A stretch of DNA of 8,970 bases from positions 1-8,970 of the forward strand of contig JAUWKH010000055.1 of NCBI GenBank assembly GCA_030614305.1, written 5' to 3'. Within the stretch, counting starts at the first letter, position 1, and every line of letters begins with the position of its first letter. Origin of the DNA: Bacteroidota bacterium. GTDB taxonomy: Bacteria; Bacteroidota; Bacteroidia; Bacteroidales; JADFUO01. The position numbers and the translations under genes are program-made. Positions 6,348-8,970 of the stretch are shown one piece after another. The notes under the pieces are model-generated. The model saw only the letters and a program-made list of their open reading frames with translations. It had not been told where the DNA came from and searched no databases.

Positions 6348-7193
6348 TTAATAATCCCCAATAGTTTCCTCTAATTGTTCTAATGCAATTTTTGTTTGCT
6401 CATCATCAGGAGCTACACCATGCCATTTATGGGTTCCCATCATAAAGTCAACACCATAGCCCATTTCGGTTTTCATAATTATTACTATTGGTTTTTTAAA
6501 ACCTGTATTTTCTTTTGCAAAATTTAAAGTATCAATTATTTCAGGAATATTATGCCCGTCCATTTCCAAAACCATCCAATCAAATGCCTCCCATTTAGCT
6601 TTCAGATCACCTAAAAATAAAACCTCATCAGTTGGTCCGTCAATTTGTTTTCGGTTATAATCCACTGTGGCAATTAAATTATCAACCTTATTTGCAGCAG
6701 CATACATTGCTGCTTCCCAAACTTGTCCTTCATCTAATTCACCATCTCCCATCAGGCAATAAACCAGGTTTTTATCATTATTTAATTTTTTAGATAATGC
6801 AGCTCCTATTGCAACTGAAAGCCCCTGTCCCAATGAACCGGAAGCTATTCTGATTCCTGGCAAATGTTCGTGTATTGAAGGATGACCCTGCAAACGTGAA
6901 TTTATTTTTCTTAATGAACCTAATTCCGAAATATCAAAATACCCCGATCTTGCTAAAACACTATAAAATGCAGGCGAGATATGACCATTGGAAAGAATAA
7001 AAATATCCTCGTCAACTCCATCTATGTTAAAATTTTGGGGATTATGTTTTAGTATTTCAAAATAAAGAACAACAAGAAAATCAGCACACCCTAATGAGCC
7101 ACCCGGATGTCCCGAACTTGCACCATTTACCATTCTTATAATATCCCTCCGGACTTGCGAAGCTATCTTTTTCAAATTATCGTATTCAGGCAT
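6348..7193 (-). CDS. transketolase, N-terminal subunit
   Basis: This 281-residue protein is the thiamine-diphosphate pyrophosphate-binding half of transketolase. The ATG at 7193 is used; the frame extends to 7211 only via a TTG, and family members begin close to this methionine. Visible motifs are SGHPGGSLG (27-35) with H29, LSNGHISPAFY with H71, QGHPS with H104, and the ThDP/Mg site GDGELDEGQVWEA (149-161) with N180 at its end. It has no pyrimidine or C-terminal domain, so it must pair with the protein encoded at 3666-4619. Normally the two genes are adjacent; here an inverted repeat and a VWA gene lie between their coding regions. A poor TAnnTTTG match close to the start was rejected as a promoter. 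Confidence 0.92.
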   Translation of the reverse strand: MPEYDNLKKIASQVRRDIIRMVNGASSGHPGGSLGCADFLVVLYFEILKHNPQNFNIDGVDEDIFILSNGHISPAFYSVLARSGYFDISELGSLRKINSRLQGHPSIHEHLPGIRIASGSLGQGLSVAIGAALSKKLNNDKNLVYCLMGDGELDEGQVWEAAMYAAANKVDNLIATVDYNRKQIDGPTDEVLFLGDLKAKWEAFDWMVLEMDGHNIPEIIDTLNFAKENTGFKKPIVIIMKTEMGYGVDFMMGTHKWHGVAPDDEQTKIALEQLEETIGDY

Positions 7194-7314
7194 AAAATAA
7201 TTTTTTCTCAAAAGTAATTTTTTTATTGTGTTTATTATAAAATTGTTAATAAAAATGAAAAAATCCTTATAATAAAATTCGATAAATCATTATTGAAAAT
7301 TTATAACCAATCAC

Positions 7315-7347
7315 TTGACTCTTTTCACAAATTATTTAGTATGTTTG
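7315..7347 (+). promoter_or_regulatory. promoter of the first outer-membrane barrel gene
   Basis: TATGTTTG (7340-7347, followed by TA) is an exact -7 box. TTG at 7315-7317 lies 22 nt upstream, one more than the usual range. The start would be near 7354, giving a leader of about 58 nt before the ATG at 7412. The remainder of the 218-bp divergent gap (7194-7411) is AT-rich without other clear signals. Confidence 0.5.
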
Positions 7348-7411
7348 TATTTTAAATTTTTAAACTGGGTTCATCCTATTTTAATTGATTAATTTTTAAA
7401 ATAACCATCAA

Positions 7412-8158
7412 ATGAAACAAATATTTATTATTCTTTCGTTTTGTATATTAAATATTTCAATAATCGCACAGAATTTTAATACATCAGTATTTGCTGGCCC
7501 AAATTTTTCCTTCTATACTTCGAAGGATTCAGAGATACATGCACCCAGTAGCATTTTGCCCTCTAAATGTTGGAATATTGGTACTTTTGGTGGATATATC
7601 TTGGAGTATAATTTCCCCAAAACCATAATACTTGGTACTTCGATACAATATTTAAATATAAACGCAAAATTTAATACACCTTGTTATTGTTTTCATCCTC
7701 ACGACAGAACTGTTAGCATTGGAAACACAGTCTCAACTCATAATATTGGCATTCCATTATATTTTAAACTAAAAACAAATAAAATAAACTACACATACTT
7801 TACCGGTGGTTTTGGAATAAACTGGTTATTTTCAGCACATCGCAAGGTGGAAAATGCAGTTAATTTTTTACATCAAAAAGAGCCGATTATTACAGAAATA
7901 GCAAATGAATCATTTACGCTGAAAAACAGCAGCAATAATCAGCTCGGAACTTTTTTTCAGATTGGGATAGGTCAAAAATTTCAGGTAAAACGAATCAACT
8001 TTTTTACAGAGTTATCTTACAGGCAAGACATCAATTCCTGGTTATACAAAACGGTTGAAACACCTGACGGAATTAAGGAATTCCCAATAAAAAGACAGAG
8101 TATTAATCTGAAAATAGGTATTTTTTTAAAAAATAAAACTAATGATGATCGCCTCTAA
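7412..8158 (+). CDS. outer-membrane beta-barrel protein
   Basis: This is a 248-residue protein with a type I signal peptide (1-20, ending SIIAQ) and no lipobox. The rest alternates short amphipathic strands with polar loops, for example NTSVFAGPNFSF, GTSIQYLNINAKF, THNIGIPLYFKLKT, YTYFTGGFGINWLF, GTFFQIGIGQKF, INFFTELSYRQDI and QSINLKIGIFLK near the C-terminus. This is the pattern of the small 8- to 10-strand barrels common in Bacteroidota (porin-family/PorT-like). One predicted loop has C91-x-C93-x-H95-x-H97, which could bind a metal or form a disulfide; this is speculative. No enzyme motif is present. It is expressed alone from its own promoter. A second barrel gene follows after the remnant at 8230-8502. 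Specific substrate unknown. Confidence 0.72.
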   Translation: MKQIFIILSFCILNISIIAQNFNTSVFAGPNFSFYTSKDSEIHAPSSILPSKCWNIGTFGGYILEYNFPKTIILGTSIQYLNINAKFNTPCYCFHPHDRTVSIGNTVSTHNIGIPLYFKLKTNKINYTYFTGGFGINWLFSAHRKVENAVNFLHQKEPIITEIANESFTLKNSSNNQLGTFFQIGIGQKFQVKRINFFTELSYRQDINSWLYKTVETPDGIKEFPIKRQSINLKIGIFLKNKTNDDRL

Positions 8159-8229
8159 TTTGCAAGTCCATTTACAATTTGTTCAGGGCAGCTAACAAAG
8201 CAAAAATTACAAAAACAATTGAATATTAA

Positions 8230-8502
8230 TGCTTACAAATTGTTAAATTACAAACAAATTGGTCTGATATTGTATTTGATAAGGGTTATAAATTACAATC
8301 ATTAAAGGAACTTGAGCAATATATTGAAAAAAACAAACATTTACCGGGCATACCTTCCGAAAAAGAAGTAAAAGAAAACGGTATCAACTTGGGTGAAATG
8401 AATGCCTTACTGCTTAAGAAGATTAAGGAACTTACTTTGTATGTGATTGAACTAAAAAAGGAGATGGAAAGTCTGAAAGAGAAGGGAGAAAACCACAAAT
8501 AA
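8230..8502 (+). pseudogene. 5'-truncated remnant of a tail-fibre/coiled-coil surface protein
   Basis: Ninety codons run without interruption to a TAA at 8500-8502, but there is no start: a stop lies just upstream (8227-8229) and the first ATG falls at codon 56. The sequence NWSDIVFDKGYKLQSLKELE, then NKHLPGIPSEKEV, GINLGEMNALLLKKI and ELTLYVIELKKEME is the well-known C-terminal end of large Bacteroidota proteins with tail-fibre-like repeats. The end (about 58-86) is an amphipathic helix likely to form a coiled coil. Everything N-terminal is missing, and the 71 nt between the barrel gene stop and this frame show only AT-rich, partly repetitive sequence with no protein similarity I recognise. 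It is probably left from a deletion or recombination event. The downstream barrel gene starts 16 nt later. Confidence 0.78.
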
Positions 8503-8518
8503 AAACTATTATAAATTT

Positions 8519-8970
8519 ATGAAACGGGAATTTTTTTTACTAGTATTAATTATGTTAGTGATATCAGCCAACATGCTTGCTCAGAATACAAACTCAACAA
8601 ATCAAAGACATAGGCTTGCAACCCAAATTAATTTTTCTCCAATATTATTTTTTTACTTTAATGATTCAAAAGCAAGAAATATTGTAAATGATTACAACTT
8701 CCAGGCTGGTTTAGGTTTTTCCATTTATAAATATAAAATGAAAAATCGTTTTGGCGGTTCATTGGGATTGTTAATAAGCTCAAAAAATTATTCAATAAAT
8801 TATGATTATATTTCAGAAAATGACATAATTTTTGAAAGACACAGATATTCGTTTTTAAAAATCCCGATTCTTATTAATTATAGCTATTCAATAAAACATG
8901 ATTTACTTTTAGGGTTTAAAGCAGGGATTCAGTTCAGCCCCTTCTTATGTAAAGATTATTATGCTCTTTA
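8519..8970 (+). CDS. outer-membrane beta-barrel protein, N-terminal part
   Basis: The first 150 codons are present and the frame continues past the right edge. ATG at 8519 opens a signal peptide (MKREFFLLVLIMLVISANMLAQ, cleavage after AQ at 21-22). After a polar stretch come alternating strands: ATQINFSPILFFYF, FQAGLGFSIYKYKM, FGGSLGLLISSKNYSI, FLKIPILINYSYSI and LLLGFKAGIQFSPFL. The KIPILINYSY strand and the GFKAGIQFSP strand are typical of the Bacteroidota outer-membrane beta-barrel domain (PF13568-like). It resembles the gene at 7412-8158 in architecture but I see no close sequence identity. No clear promoter lies in the 16-nt gap; one could sit within the remnant upstream. Confidence 0.7.
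   Translation, partial: MKREFFLLVLIMLVISANMLAQNTNSTNQRHRLATQINFSPILFFYFNDSKARNIVNDYNFQAGLGFSIYKYKMKNRFGGSLGLLISSKNYSINYDYISENDIIFERHRYSFLKIPILINYSYSIKHDLLLGFKAGIQFSPFLCKDYYAL

Noticed and set aside
7209..7216. TACTTTTG as a -7 box for tktN
   Set aside because: No TTG at the -33 distance, no trailing TA, and it would leave a leader of only about 9 nt before the ATG at 7193.
8172..8260. AACAATT/AATTGTT (8214-8220 and 8238-8244) as a terminator of the first barrel gene
   Set aside because: The arms are only 7 bp of A/T-rich sequence with a 17-nt loop and no following T run; similar words recur nearby by composition.
8286..8498. Minus-strand open frame of 70 codons
   Set aside because: It is the antisense of the surface-protein remnant, whose plus-strand translation is clearly recognisable.

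Overview
The window is AT-rich DNA from a member of the Bacteroidota. The signs are a split transketolase of the Bacteroidota type, two outer-membrane beta-barrel proteins with type I signal peptides, a C-terminal remnant of the typical Bacteroidota 'tail fibre/coiled-coil' surface protein, no Shine-Dalgarno-like leaders, and several promoters of the TTTG-N19-21-TAnnTTTG class, with the -7 box often followed by TA. I see no rRNA, tRNA, CRISPR array, transposase or phage gene.

Left part (1-1396, minus strand): a metalloid-type cassette read right to left. It contains an ArsR-family repressor, a 77-residue CPKC thioredoxin-like protein (ArsE type), a CATC thioredoxin-like lipoprotein (ArsF type) and the start of a CcdA/DsbD-like membrane protein (ArsG type, cut by the window edge). 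A perfect 8-2-8 palindrome lies between the -33 and -7 boxes in front of arsR, so the cassette looks autoregulated. A second -7 box in front of arsE could give arsEFG extra transcription.

Middle left (1459-3080): rlmD, the 23S rRNA m5U1939 methyltransferase, on the plus strand. It converges with the next gene across an imperfect 30-bp inverted repeat that may end transcription from both sides.

Middle right (3081-7193, minus strand): the N-terminal transketolase half, a 312-bp spacer with a long inverted repeat, a secreted von Willebrand A (VWA) protein that starts with TTG, the C-terminal transketolase half, and shikimate kinase. The two transketolase halves must assemble into one thiamine-diphosphate enzyme and are normally neighbours. 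Here the VWA gene and the repeat separate them. Transketolase makes erythrose 4-phosphate and shikimate kinase works in the pathway that consumes it, so the order is metabolically sensible apart from the VWA gene.

Right part (7212-8970, plus strand): an outer-membrane beta-barrel gene with a recognisable promoter, a 90-codon headless remnant of a surface protein, and the first half of a second outer-membrane beta-barrel gene that runs off the window.

Nothing here is a clearly new defence or mobile system. The best leads are the palindromic operator of the ars cassette, the unusual cysteine layout of its repressor, the interruption of the transketolase pair, and the inverted repeat beside it.
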